A DNA stretch of 62,000 nucleotides, from positions 175,001-237,000 of the forward strand of contig OZ037767.1 in assembly GCA_964035545.1 (NCBI GenBank), in the 5' to 3' direction. Below, in pieces: positions 29,701 through 42,215 of the stretch. The notes under the pieces were generated by a model. It did no database searches, had not been told where the DNA came from, and worked only from the letters and a program-made list of their open reading frames with translations. Each line of letters starts with the position of its first letter. Position 1 is the stretch's first letter. Source of the DNA: Bugula neritina. Taxonomy: Eukaryota > Bryozoa > Gymnolaemata > Cheilostomatida > Bugulidae. Made by a program: the position numbers and the translations under genes.

Positions 29701-32700
29701 CCGGGGAGCTCACCTCTGGCACTGGAACTGGCGAACCTAGACATATATAGTATAGACACATGTATATATTATATACATGTCTATATACTATATATATAAT
29801 ATATACAGCACCATAGACATAGACACTCACCTTGTATCCAATAGTAATATAGCGCCATAGTCAAATCGATGTCTAATGACACGACCAATAGCCTGGTTGA
29901 CGGCTCTAGAGGCCTGTTGGTTGTACCACTGGCTCCCGGTTAGGGACTGTAAAACAGTGAATACGTGTGTATCTTATAGTGTGTATCTTATAGTGTGTAT
30001 CTTATAGTGTATATCTTATAGTGTGTATCTTATAGTGTGTATCTTATAGTGTATATCTTATAGTGTATATCTTATAGTGTGTATCTTATAGTGTATATCT
30101 TATAGTGTATATCTTATAGTGTGTATCTTATAGTGTGTATCTTATAGTGTATATCTTATAGTGTGTATCTTATAGTGTGTATCTTATAGTGTATATCTTA
30201 TAGTGTGTATCTTATAGTGTATATCTTATAGTGTATATCTTATAGTGTGTATCTTATAGTGTGTATCTTATAGTGTGTATCTTATAGTGTGTATCTTATA
30301 GTGTGTATCTTATAGTGTGTATCTTATAGTGTGTATCTTATAGTGTGTATCTTATAGTGTGTATCTTATAGTGTGTATCTTATAGTGTGTATCTTATAGT
30401 GTATATCTTATAGTGTGTATCTTATAGTGTGTATCTTATAGCATCGTATTCTGTGAGACAGACAGACATACTATAAAGACAGACAGACATACTATAAAGA
30501 CAGACAGACAGACGTACTAAAGACAGACAGACAGACGTACTATAAAGACAGACAGACAGATGTACTATAAAGACAGACAGACAGACGTACTATAGACAGA
30601 CAGACATACAGACAGACATACAGACAGACAGACAGACATACTAAAGACAGACAGACAGACATACTAAAGACAGACAGACAGACGTACTATAAAGACAGAC
30701 AGACGTACTAAAGACAGACAGACGTACTTACACCCTTGCAGTTGCTGGCCCTAAGTTGCTGGTCTAAGAAGCCCTTCTTCATCACTATCTTAGCATCCTT
30801 GGCAGGGGCGTAGGGGATTCCAGTGATGACAACAGCTCTGCCGTTCTTATCAACAAAGTCCACCCCTTCACTCACCTACCAACAGCTGTGTTCCATTATT
30901 CAGCCAATCACAGCTCTCTTTTGTTATGACTAACAACTCATGTCTAGTAGATTTACTCAAAGCAAACGGCATATAATTTATAGATAGGTTTTAACACAAG
31001 TGTATGAAAAATTCAGCAGAAACTAGAACACCTTTGACTGACCTTGCCTCTGCAGACGCCACAGAATATGGCACCATTTGCAGTGTTGTCATTGATCATA
31101 GTATAGTACTGCTCCATAGCCTGGTGAAACTCCTCTTTGTTAGTAGGTTCAATAAATACAGACTTGTATCTTTCTATGCACTGCATTATGTGACCACTCT
31201 GTAAGAATATCAGTCACTGTATAGTAACTTAGTCACTGTATAGTAACTCAGTCACTGTATAGTAACTCAGTCACTGTATAGTAACTCAGTCACTGTATAG
31301 CAACTCAGTCAGTTTATAATAACTCAGTCACTGTATAGTAACTCAGTCACTGTATAGTAACTCAGTCACTGTATAGTAACTCAGTCACTGTATAGTAACT
31401 CAGTCACTGTATAGTAACTCAGTCACTGTATAGTAACTGACTCAGAGTGATACTGACTCAGAGTGATAATGACTCAGAGTGATAATGACTCAGAGTGATA
31501 CTGACTCAGAGTGATACTGACCCAGAGAGATGAAGACTAAAAACAGACAGACTCACGGACAGACACACAGACAGACTCACAGACAGACTCACCCGCCAGC
31601 TCTCTATGATCATCTTCATGATGTAGTATGATGGGAAGAACACAAGCATGCCATTGGGTACTGCCTTTGCGATCTGCATGACAGCATAGCCGAGGGAGGT
31701 GTGGTACTTCGGGTCACTTCGGTTCTGATAGTTGGAGTTGAGAGTCACGCTCTCGGGGCCTTGCTTCACAACCGACACGCATATCTGACTGGGAATTATC
31801 ACATGGGGGTTCTCTATTCTCACAGGAAATGATCTGCAAATAGGTGAGTCTTGTGTTAGTATTATTCTGATAGTGGAGGAGTAACACGACAGCAGAACAC
31901 CAAAGTGAAAGTTGACTCACATCCCCAGTTCTAAGCTGAAAGAGTCGAGGGGTTTGAGTGTGCCACTGGTGAGGAGGACGCAGCGAACCCCCTGCTTCTG
32001 GAGGTCCATCATAGAGAAGGCGGGAGAAAAGCACCAGAAACACAGGACTCTCACTACAAAACAGTAGGGGTAGTAACTATACTAGGTATAGGAGTAGTAA
32101 CTATACTAGGTACAGGAGTAGTAACTATACCAGGTCTAGGAGTAGTAACTATACTAGGTATAGGACTAGCAACTATACCAGGTCTAGGAGTAGTAACTAT
32201 ACTAGGTATAGGAGTAGTAACTATACCAGGTATAGGGGTAGTAGCTATACCTGGTACAGGAGTAGTAACTATACCTGGTATAGGGGTAGCAACTATACCA
32301 GGTCTAGGAGTAGTAACTATACTAGGTATATGGTAGTATTTATATAGAGTACAGGAGCAATATTCAAACTGTATGAATGACGACTATTTTATGTATAAAT
32401 TCAATTCTATAGATGCTACCCCTTGTATAATAATGGACAAACCTTTCTGATTGGTGGCATCTTTCGATTCCCAGAATGACTTCTTGTGAGGTTTTGGGGG
32501 ATCTTTGTCATAGACATATACCTACATAGACATATACCTACATAGACATATACCTACATAGACATATACCTACATAGACATATACCTACAGACATATACC
32601 TACATAGACATATACCTACAGACATATACCTACATAGACATATACCTACATAGACATAGACCTACAGACATATACCTACATAGACATATACCTACATAGA

Positions 32701-35700
32701 CATATACCTACATAGACATATACCTACATAGACATATACCTACATAGACATATACTTACAGACGTATACCTACATAGTATAATATATTACACCATGGTAG
32801 TACTCACTCTATAGAACTTAGACACGTGAGCCGCGCGATATTCTGGTGGTTTGTCCAGGTTGTATGAGTCACTATCAAACACAACTTTTATAAACTGCAA
32901 GACTCGTCCCAACCCGTACGCTTTCTGATGTATGCCACTGTATCCTGGGTAATATTCAACACGTCAACATATTCAACACGTCAGCATATTCAACACACCA
33001 ACATATCAACACATAGTACATACATATATATAGATTTAGAGACACCCACCTCCACCTGTCAGGTAGCCGACACAGGCGTCTATGACATCATACATAGCCA
33101 GGTAAGTGTCAAACTTCAGCCGGGCTTTCTCCAGCAGAGTGTAGACGAACTGACCTTCCAACTTCCTCTCTCCCTCTTTACCCAAGTCAATGTCCATCAA
33201 CTCTTTCTCCACGTCCAGCAGAACACCTTATAACATCATATAACTTATACTCAGACTATCATATATCTTATACTCAGACTATCATATAACTTATACTCAG
33301 ACTATCATATAACTTATACTCAGACTATCATATATCATATATCTTATACTCAGACTATCATATAACTTATACTCAGACTATCATATATCTTATACTCAGA
33401 CTAACATATAACTTATACTCAGACTATCATATATTATATATCTTATACTCAGACTATCATATATCATATAACTTATACTCAGACTATCATATATCATATA
33501 ACTTATACTCAGACCATTATATATCATATAACTTATACTCAGACTATTATATATCATATAACTTATACTCAGACTATCATATAACTTATACTCAGACTAA
33601 TATATATCATATAACTTATACTCAGACTATCATATAACTTATACTCAGACTATCATATAACTTATACTCAGACTATTATATATCATATAACTTATACTCA
33701 GACTATCATATAACTTATACTCAGACTATCATATATCATATAACTTATACTCAGACTATCATATAACTTATACTCAGACTATCATATAACTTATACTCAG
33801 ACTATTATATATCATATAACTTATACTCAGACTATTATATATCATATAACTTATACTCAGACTATTATATATCATATAACTTATACTCAGACTAACAAGT
33901 TTGCACCTACTTTTCGCCCTCAGCACATTTTCAACTGTCAGCAACTCAAAGTTGACACCGTCCTCTCCCCCTGAAGATGAGAAGTTGTCCCCCTCCAACG
34001 CCTCCTTGCCGAACTCTTCCACAAACTGAACGACTACATCTACTTCCTGAAGAGCAGACGTTATCTCAGCAGCACTGATCTCTACAGACGAAGATTCCTC
34101 GGCAACTTGATTCTGTGAACACAGCGCGATATGAGATGAGTATGATATGAGTGCGTTATGAGTATATGATATGTGAGAGTATGATATGTGAGAGTATGAT
34201 ATGATATATCGCTCACCAAGTTATGGGCCTCGTCAAATATCACTATGGATCCCGTCAGCTCAATGCCATGTCTCTTGCGTATCTGAAGATGTAATAACAC
34301 AGCAGCTATACTGAACACTGCAGTAACATCTCTCTACACCAGACTGTCTCTACACTAGACTGTCTCTACACTAGACTGTCTCTACACTAGACTATCTCTA
34401 CACTAGACTATCTCTACACCAGACTATCTCTACACTAGACTATCTCTACACCAGACTGTCTCTACACTAGACTGTCTCTACACTAGACTATCTCTACACT
34501 AGACTATCTCTACACTAGACTATCTCTACACCAGACTATCTCTACACTAGACTATCTCTACACCAGACTGTCTCTACACTAGACTATCTCTACACTAGAC
34601 TATCTCTACACTAGACTATCTCTACACCAGACTGTCTCTACACTAGACTATCTCTACACTAGACTGTCTCTACACTAGACTGTCTCTACACTAGACTGTC
34701 TCTACACCAGACTATCTCTACACCAGACTATCTTTACACTAGACTATCTCTACACCAGACTATCTCTACACCAGACTTTCTCTACACTAGAGTATTGATA
34801 CATCTCACAGAGAGAGATAACTCCAAGAAACTCACTCTGGCATCAATCAGGTAGTTGTAGGGCATAAATATTATGTCAGCGTGATCTTTAGCTGCCGCTC
34901 TGGTCAAGAAATACGGGCAGCATCTGGTAATATACAAAATATATTCACTGTAGCGTATCTTACAACATACACAATATACACTGTAGTGTATTTTACAATA
35001 TAGACTGTAGTATATATCTGATGATAGACATGTTGAGGTAGTATATATCTGATGATAGACATGTTGAGGTAGTATATATCTGATGATAGACATGTTGAGG
35101 TAGTATATATCTGATGATAGACATGTTGAGGAAGTATATATTTGATGATAGACATGTTGAGGTAGTATATATCTGATGATAGACATATTGAGGTAGTATA
35201 TATCTGATGATAGACCTGTTGAGGTAGTATATATCTGATGATAGACATGTTAAGGTAGTATATATCTGATGATAGACCTGTTGAGGTAGTATATATCTGA
35301 TGATAGACCTGTTGAGGTAGGATATATCTGATGGTAGACATTTTGAGGTAGTATATATCTGATGAAAGACATGTTGAGGTAGTGTATATCTGATGAAAGA
35401 CCTGTTGAGGTAGGATATATCTGATGATAGACCTGTTGAGGTAGTATATATCTGATGAAAGACATGTTGAAGTGGTAAACTCAACACTTACTTGTGTTTA
35501 TTACCAAACTTCACCAAGTCTTCAATATCTAGAATATTGGAGCTTGCATCCTCGGGATTGTGAAATGCCTTTAAATCTTTCTTCTCTACAAAAGAAGGTA
35601 ATATATGATGACAGCTTCACGGCAACATGGCTGCATCTAATACCAGCATGTGAGGACATCTTCAGTCAGTGTAAATTGTGAACTTAGTGAATGACCCACT

Positions 35701-37381
35701 TTCGACATTATTATAGAAATGGCAGGTCCTGGTCTGCTTCTTGATCCGACAGGAAGCTTGTTTCACCTGATTACTCGTCTCCTTGGAAACCACAGGATGT
35801 ACACACAGCTGATCTCTGGATGCTATGATAGCACTACGAAATCTAGACAGAAAAATACATCATTACCTGTGATATGACACAGTACTTACCTGTGATATGA
35901 TACAGTACTTACCTGTGATATGATACAGTATTTACCTGTGATATGATACAGTATTTACCTGTGATATGATACTGTACTTACCTGTGATATGATACAGTAT
36001 TTACTTGTGATATGATACAGTATTTACCTGTGATATGATACAGTACTTACCTGTGATATGATACAGTATTTACCTGTGATATGAAACAGTACTTACCTGT
36101 GATATGATACAATACTTACCTGTGATATGATACAGTATTTACCTGTGATATGATACAGTACTTACCTATACTGTAATACAGTACCCAGTACCTACTACTT
36201 ACCTGCAGTAAGCTGTACGCTTGAGCTCCTTCATAACCTGAGACAGCTGGCTGTGGGTTCTGGAGGCGTAGATCACCCGAACTCTGGAGTTGCCAAACCC
36301 TGTAAGTAGGAGAGCCATTCGTGTCATCAGTTAGAGATCAGTTTGTAAAACATACCCTACCTAGTGAACTGACAAAGCTCCGCCTACCCACTCCAGTGAA
36401 CTGACAAAGCTCCGCCTACCCATTCCAGTGAACTGACTAAGCTCCGCCTACTCACTCCAGTGAACTGACTAAGCTCCGCCTACCCACTCCAGTGAACTGA
36501 CTAAGCTCCGCCTACCCACTCCAGTGAACTGACTAAGCTCCGCCTACCCACTCCAGAAATTTACAAAGCTCCGCCTACCCACTCCAGTGAACTGACAAAG
36601 CTCCGCCTACTCACTCCAGTGAACTGACTAAGCTCCGCCTACCCACTCCAGTGAACTGACTAAGCTCCGCCTACCCACTCCAGTGAACTGACTAAGCTCC
36701 GCCTACCCACTCCAGAAATTTACAAAGCTCCGCCTACCCACCCCAGTGAACTGACTAAGCTCCGCCTACTCACTCCAGTGAACTGACTAAGCTCCGCCTA
36801 CCCACTCCAGTGAACTGACTAAGCTCCACCTACCTGAAGGAAGTTGACAAAGCTCCACCTACCTGGAGGAAGTTGACAAAGCTCCACCTACCTGGAGGAA
36901 GTTGACAAAGCACCACCTACCTGGAGGGAGTTGACAAAGCACCACCTACCTGAAGGAAGTTGACAAAGCTCCACCTACCTGGAGGAAGTTGATCAGAAAC
37001 ATCTCCTCTCTTCAGTTGCTCCTCCAACAGCTGTGACTGCTGACTTGAAGAGAGACATTGAGCTCTGAGCATCTGCTGCTCCACCTGGTACCTCTCCAGC
37101 CAGGCTAGACTGGCACAGAGTAGACAGAGAGTCTTACCTGTACCTGTAGGGGACTCTAGCAGAGCGTTCTTATTCTACAAGTATATTATACTGAGTACTC
37201 AGTCTAACAGGAAACATCTACAACTCACTAATAAAGCTGTCTGTCAACTCATATTCTAAACATTCACAGATACGCTCACCTCTTGCAGAGCCTGCACAAC
37301 TTTAGACATAAAATCCCTTTGAGATTCATAAGGAGTGAAAGGGAAGTCAACGGCAACACCTCCAACGTCTATGAGCGGCAT
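26711..37381 (-). CDS. RTEL1: RTEL1, iron-sulfur DNA helicase (22 exons)
   Basis: Regulator of telomere elongation helicase, an XPD-type 5'-3' DNA helicase acting in the nucleus on T-loops, D-loops and G-quadruplexes. Exons: 37280-37381, 36979-37174, 36203-36299, 35700-35842, 35492-35585, 34836-34923, 34217-34282, 33911-34112, 33050-33226, 32808-32944, 32443-32521, 31921-32053, 31593-31833, 31043-31198, 30732-30875, 29831-29946, 29379-29736, 28306-28503, 27507-27639, 27246-27415, 27020-27158, 26711-26922; they join to 1126 aa. Visible motifs: N-terminus [13 protein letters not shown]; Walker A SPTGTGKT (42-49); 4Fe-4S cysteines at 145, 163, 172 and about 212; FDEAHNL (256-262); [23 protein letters not shown] (703-710). 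Two harmonin-like helical segments follow ([30 protein letters not shown]). A C-terminal PIP box or RING finger was not found, so the 3' end may be incomplete or truly shorter. Exon 19 uses a weak acceptor. Confidence 0.92.
27660..28300. repeat. 21-bp array, RTEL1 intron 18
   Basis: About 30 copies of TGTAGATATACACTGTTATAC fill the intron between the threonine/proline-rich exon and the first harmonin-like segment. Confidence 0.95.
28385..28485 (-). repeat. RTEL1: Coding 15-bp repeat in RTEL1 exon 18
   Basis: The exon encodes [20 protein letters not shown] and on through further STPL units, from a 15-bp DNA repeat (CTCAGTGGTGTAGAG on the plus strand). It is a low-complexity linker between the helicase core and the harmonin-like region. 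Confidence 0.85.
28515..29370. repeat. 17-bp array with ~400-bp higher-order repeat, RTEL1 intron 17
   Basis: Units of ATGTATCAGTATATCGT with variants. A marker cluster (GTGTCAGTATATGTATCAGT followed by a CACTAT variant) recurs about 405 bp apart, so a whole block was duplicated. Confidence 0.9.
29955..30728. repeat. 14-bp and ACAG-type arrays, RTEL1 intron 15
   Basis: About 34 copies of GTGTATCTTATAGT are followed by GACAGACAGACGTACTATAAA units up to the donor of exon 15. Confidence 0.9.
31205..31590. repeat. 19-bp and 15-bp arrays, RTEL1 intron 13
   Basis: GTAACTCAGTCACTGTATA (about 12 copies), then GACTCAGAGTGATAC units, then ACAGACTC units adjoining the donor of exon 13. Confidence 0.9.
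32060..32340. repeat. 24-bp array, RTEL1 intron 11
   Basis: Copies of GGAGTAGTAACTATACTAGG plus TATA with many single-base variants. Confidence 0.9.
32522..32770 (-). repeat. Acceptor-junction array, RTEL1 intron 10
   Basis: About 15 copies of a 16-bp unit, on the minus strand GTATATGTCTATGTAG. The unit start matches the start of exon 11 (GTATATGTCTATG) and its end supplies the TAG acceptor, so each unit is a copy of the 3' splice junction. Confidence 0.88.
33230..33905. repeat. ATAACTTATACTCAGACTAT array, RTEL1 intron 8
   Basis: About 25 copies of a 22-32 bp unit fill the intron. Confidence 0.9.
34325..34790. repeat. 16-bp array, RTEL1 intron 6
   Basis: About 28 copies of CTCTACACTAGACTGT with C/T variants. 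Confidence 0.9.
35010..35475. repeat. 31-bp array, RTEL1 intron 5
   Basis: About 15 copies of a unit containing ATATATCTGATGATAGACAT. It is open in all minus-strand frames for over 100 codons and is not coding. Confidence 0.9.
35870..36202 (-). repeat. Donor-like array, RTEL1 intron 3
   Basis: About 12 copies of a 23-bp unit which on the minus strand contains CACAGGTAAGTACTG, a full-consensus 5' splice site (CAG|GTAAGT) like the real exon 3 donor (TGCAG then GTAAGTAGT). Each unit starts GT and ends CAG. Confidence 0.85.
36360..36978 (-). repeat. Donor-junction arrays, RTEL1 intron 2
   Basis: About five 29-bp units next to exon 2 read, on the minus strand, CAACTTCCTCCAG then GTAGGTG: the exon end plus donor. 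They pass into about 15 units of 32 bp (GTAGGCGGAGCTTAGTCAGT core) that keep a GTAGG start. Confidence 0.9.
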
Positions 37382-38685
37382 TTCGATTTCACAGTCTAAA
37401 TCTCAGAGCAAAAACTTCCAACTCAAAATTTCTCACAATGCATAAAGAGGAAAACCATTTCAGTTATGGTTCCACTGTGTTACCGGTTTGTTATTATTTA
37501 ATTCAAGACTAAGCTTCACTTGCAGTATGAGTTTGAGCATCACTATTGGTATAATACTTTGTCTAACCCCGCTCTAATAACCAATATTAATATCAAAAAC
37601 TAGTCACTGTTACTGCTAAGTGTTATGCTTGCATCTATTACTTGGGGCAACACAATAAATACCCATACAAAAACAATTGATAAATTTAGATTAAAAATAT
37701 TAAAATACTGTCACTATAATTATTCTTATTACTACCGACTAATTTTAGAAAAACCAAGAGTAACACTAAATAGCAGTAGTAGTAGCACTGTACTAGTAAT
37801 AGACTAATAGTATAATATTTAATAAAATTATCAAGTTTCCTTTCTCACTTACTAGGACTAGGAGTATGACCATCATTACCATTATGTCTAAATTGCCTAT
37901 ACGGTGAGGGAATTCGTGAGTGAGTGAGTGAGTAAGTGAGTGAGTGAGTATACACTATTACTATACTAATACTCGTTTACTACGCATATCTAATAGTAAT
38001 ACTAACATCACATATATTGATATTACTATTTTGGAAAAAGCTATTAAATTTATTGTTTGTTTGATATTTCCATCAAAGAACAAAAATTTAAACTTTAGGT
38101 TTAAGAAACAGTGACTATAACATTAACTATAGTCTATAAGTATAACATTACCTAATAACTCTAAGTATAACTATAACTTATACTATGAGTATAACTATAA
38201 GAATAACTATAAGTATAAGTTACTCAGTTAGTAAAAGTAAAAAGTAAAACTAAAAGTAAAAGTAAATATTTTATTATTATTTAATTTAAATTATAATAAA
38301 ATGTAGTTATCATAACGAACAATAAAGTTGAAAAATACCAAACTAAATTACTAGAAAAGAAAAAGCAAAAATAATCAACCAGAAAACCATTTTAGTGTGC
38401 ATTCATGATAGCAGTCTAACAAAAAAATCATTAGATTTAGTGAATGGCTTTCTTTCATTAACAGCATTAGCACGCAGAATAAGATTTTGTAACAGCGGGT
38501 TTTCAATGACTGTGGTTTTACCACTTTGTGGCCTGTTTTAAGGGTTTTAATTGGCCACTTTTTAATTATGCAGATGCAAATTTTCAATAGCGTTAAAAAT
38601 TACCTTACGGTGGGTGATCTAAGTTCGTCCCCACAACGTCACTAGAATCTCTGGCGCTAATTAGGCTACAGATTTAGAGCAAAAC
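37382..38685. promoter_or_regulatory. Divergent RTEL1 / MRPS18A-like intergenic region
   Basis: The two genes point away from each other across 1.3 kb of AT-rich DNA, so shared promoter function is likely. No array dominates it apart from a short GAGTGAGT run at 37910-37950. No TATA box is obvious at either start. A short ORF at 38375-38587 (-) is not supported. Confidence 0.45.
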
Positions 38686-41249
38686 ATGGCTCTGATTCGC
38701 AATTCAAAGTTGATTTGTTACTGGACAAATGGTCAAGCTTTGGTCTCAAAATATAATTTTGCCGTTAAAAGAGTGTTAGATTGTAGCAGCTTAAGTATTT
38801 CACCTTATCATACACACCAATCAAGCACTATCAGCTTGAGAGAAAATGTCGACACACACACGAAAAAAAGTAAGAAATCGTCATCATGATCATGGATCAT
38901 CTTCATGATCATCTTGATTATCAACTTCTAGTAAATCAATTTGACGATGACAATCACAATGCCCAATGGCAAGCTTAAAACTTTTGGTAGTGCTTAGTAT
39001 CAGTAATAGTGCTAGTAGTGCAACTGTAAGTAGTGGTAAATAGTTACTAGTCATTATCATTATCATTATGATCATGGTTACTCATATTGTTAATCATTCA
39101 ATTGATCAACTAGTACTATTACTGATTTACTCTATTAGTATTAGTATTACTATAACTATAAGTGTTGGTATTTTGATTTTATTAACTAAGAGTAAAACTT
39201 ACTCTTAGACTAAGAATAATACTAATACTAATAGTAATAGTAATACTAATACTAATAGTAATAGTAATTTCCAATTACTATTACTATTAGTATTACTATG
39301 AGTATGAGTGTAAGTACTATTATTAGCATTAGTGATTAGTCTATTACTCTTAGTATTGCTCAATCAGTTTGCTAATTTTATTTCAGTTTAAAGGTGTACT
39401 ACTATTGCTACTACTGCTGCTACTAGTACTGCACCTACTTGATCTTGATCTACTACTGCTAAATTTTTAGTATACTATTTATATTAATAATTACATTTAA
39501 TAAATCTAAGAAAAGTCATAAGTGTGAATTACTTCAATATCAATAAGAATTGATTAAGCTTCAAGTTTAGGTTTGACATGTATCATATAGTTATATGATG
39601 AGGATGGAATATTAATACCAATAGCTACAAATTGGTATGAGTATGACTATCAATATCAGTATCATTGTGACTATAGCTTATGAGAAATTAAATTAAATAA
39701 CTATTCATGTTAGCTATTACTCCTTTTAGTTATTTGTTATTAGAATATCTGTTTAATTGAAAGAATAGTTCTATAATTGCTCAGTAGCTATTTCGAAGTA
39801 TGAGTTTTGGTCAGCACAAAACAGAGCCATGCCTCACGTCATCATCATGACTAATGCTTCTGTTTAGGTAAAAGAATTTGATATTACAACGAATAGAATG
39901 GTATAAGTTAGATATAATTCTAAAGTAGTTTTAGGTTGCTGTGGAAATTGATCTGTCAATCTAATTGGATTATCAGATTGAGTTTTAAAATTCTTAAGCA
40001 ATGCCCATTGTATTTTTCTGGTATCTAGTGACAGAGTTGGTATTGCATGTTACTTAAATTTTCTTTATTCTTGTAGTTGTGAGAACAACAAATGCAGATG
40101 GTCTTTTAACTGTAAGTTTTCTCTGTCCTTATTTTATTTGGATAAAATGATGAATCAAATAGTTATTATCCTGACCCAGTTTAAGTAGTATCTGTGAGTT
40201 TTACTACTTCTTAGTTTTCAATATTTTGCAGTAGCTGATGTTTGTACTAAGAAGTTAGTTGAGTTTATAGCAACAGGAGTTATGTTCTTGTTAAGCTACT
40301 CTTTGAACCAAGTGTTGAGCCTTTTCCTGTTTTCCTATTCTAATGACTCGTTTGTCAACTTATAACTTGTAGATTGAAGGCAAGGATGTGCCCAACACAC
40401 AGAAGGGTTTAGTTGTAGATAATGAGAAGGGAGCGTGCCCACTCTGTGCCTTAGACCTTGACATCAAGTATACAGTAAGTGAGCAACATAACATACATCT
40501 ATCAGTTTATATATCTCTACACCTGCACTATTCAGTGTATAGCATATTCTCATAATCTCTCCGTTTCTCTTCTTAGGATATCCTCATAATCTCTCTGTTT
40601 CTCTTCTTAGGACATCCTCATAATCTCTCCGTTTCTCTTCTTAGGATGTCCTCATAATCTCTCAGTTTCTCTTCTTAGGATATCCTCATAATCTCTCCGT
40701 TTCTCTTCTTAGGATATCCTCATAATCTCTCAGTTTCTCTTCTTAGGATATCTTCATAATCTCTCAGTTTCTCTTCTTAGGATATCCTCATAATCTCTCA
40801 GTTTCTCTTCTTAGCATATCCTCATAATCTCTCAGTTTCTCTTCTTAGGATATCCTCATAATCTCTCAGTTTCTCTTCTTAGGATATCCTCATAATCTCT
40901 CAGTTTCTCTTCTTAGGATATCCTCATAATCTCTCAGTTCCTCAGAAAAGATGGCCGTCTGTTGCCCCGCCGTGACACAGGACTCTGTGCTAAGCAGCAG
41001 AATAGAATGAGTAGACTGGTTCACATGGCACACAATTCAGGTACTTGTAAAGTGCTAGATAAATGTGTTCGGAGTTATTCCTCCCTTCTGTATATCTCCT
41101 GTCTCCTAACACAGTTTATATTTCCTGCTCCAGGTTTGCTGTCGAGCTTGCGTCCCCCTATGCGTGGCGGCCGACAGCGCCGGCCTGACAAAGAAAGCAA
41201 CTTCTCGTTCAGAGGACTGAATAGATACTTTACTGAGAACTACTCGTAG
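38686..41249 (+). CDS. MRPS18A: Mitochondrial ribosomal protein S18A-like (mL66)
   Basis: bS18-family protein of the mitochondrial large ribosomal subunit. Five exons, 38686-38869, 40077-40111, 40373-40474, 40917-41040 and 41134-41249, join in phase to 186 aa. The N-terminal ~60 residues are basic and hydroxyl-rich, fitting a mitochondrial presequence. The core shows VRTTNADGLLTIEGKDVPN, KGACPLCALDLDIKYTD, ILIISQFLRKDGRLLPRRDT, TGLCAKQQNRMSRLVHMAHN and AGLLSSLRPP-type S18 motifs, ending LNRYFTENYS and TAG. Order and spacing agree with animal MRPS18A. Intron 1 (1.2 kb) is AT-rich and includes an ACTAATAGTAATAGT microsatellite at 39180-39300. Confidence 0.85.
40500..40916 (+). repeat. Acceptor-junction array, MRPS18A intron 3
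   Basis: Eleven copies (34 bp each) of TTTCTCTTCTTAG then GATATCCTCATAATCTC: the 3' splice site plus the first ~19 bases of exon 4. Only the last copy (exon from 40917) continues into the coding exon. Confidence 0.92.
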
Positions 41250-42215
41250 CAATTCACTGCCAGTTCTGTTTCATAATACTGTACATCATGTTCACCTGTT
41301 CACCTGTTTACCTGTTCACCTGTTTACCTGTAAATTATTGTAAGCTCAAATAAAATCATTTGTTGCAGTGAAATCAGCTGCTAGTTTGAATGGAATCTGC
41401 TGCTTGTTGTGATAATAACAGTAAATCTTCACCTCATAATTCTGCAATACACTTCAGTTTAAGGCAGTCTGTGTTACCCTCCCCCCTCCCCAATGTCAAA
41501 GTTTAGCACCCCTGCAAACATGAAACATGAATCTACACTGAAGAAAAGGACAACTTACTCTTTGAGTTATATTTCTTTGCATTAAACTAAATAATATTTT
41601 CAGCATCGGTCTTGCACTCTGTAGGAGCAGACAACTTCTATTTTATTGAACTTTGCTACATGTAGTGTAACTTGTCAGATTTTATGTTGACTATTTCCTC
41701 TGAAATTAGATGTTCCAAATCAATTATTCTGCATTCATAATTGAGTCCCACATGGTAACCAATACCCTCTAATCAATAAGCTCAGGAAACTTACTTTACT
41801 TCAATAATAATACATAGCAGGTAATCTGGTGCTCCAGGGTCTATATACTGATGAGTATCTAGAGAAGTTCTCTATTCAGTTGACCCATGAGCAGACCAAC
41901 TCTCTAGCTAGCAGCTCTCTATTTTCTCTTCACTGTGCTTCTTGGTAAGTCTGTACACGTATTCTTTACCTGCAGCTACATGTATCTACCATTACGTTTT
42001 AGAAATAACAAATTATAAGTTTCTAAAGTCAGGTTGTTCTAGCAATAAGGAAGTACCCTGCTTAGGTTAAAAGTTAGACAAGTTCGGAATGCTACATCAT
42101 TGTTTACTGTATATTGTTTTATGCAAGACTTAGTGGAGAAAATTCTGTGGTTTCATAGTCACCTGTTTAGCTTGTTTATTTTGTTAGTAGCTTCCATCAA
42201 CTGAACATTGTCGTA
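41250..42215. other. Spacer between MRPS18A and gene D
   Basis: Holds a poly(A) signal AATAAA at 41349-41354, 100 bp after the MRPS18A stop, and a short CACCTGTTTACCTGTT repeat at 41288-41335. The rest should hold the gene D promoter; no other gene is seen. Confidence 0.6.
41349..41354 (+). terminator. Poly(A) signal of MRPS18A
   Basis: Canonical AATAAA 100 bp downstream of the TAG stop, followed by a T/G-rich stretch. Confidence 0.6.
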
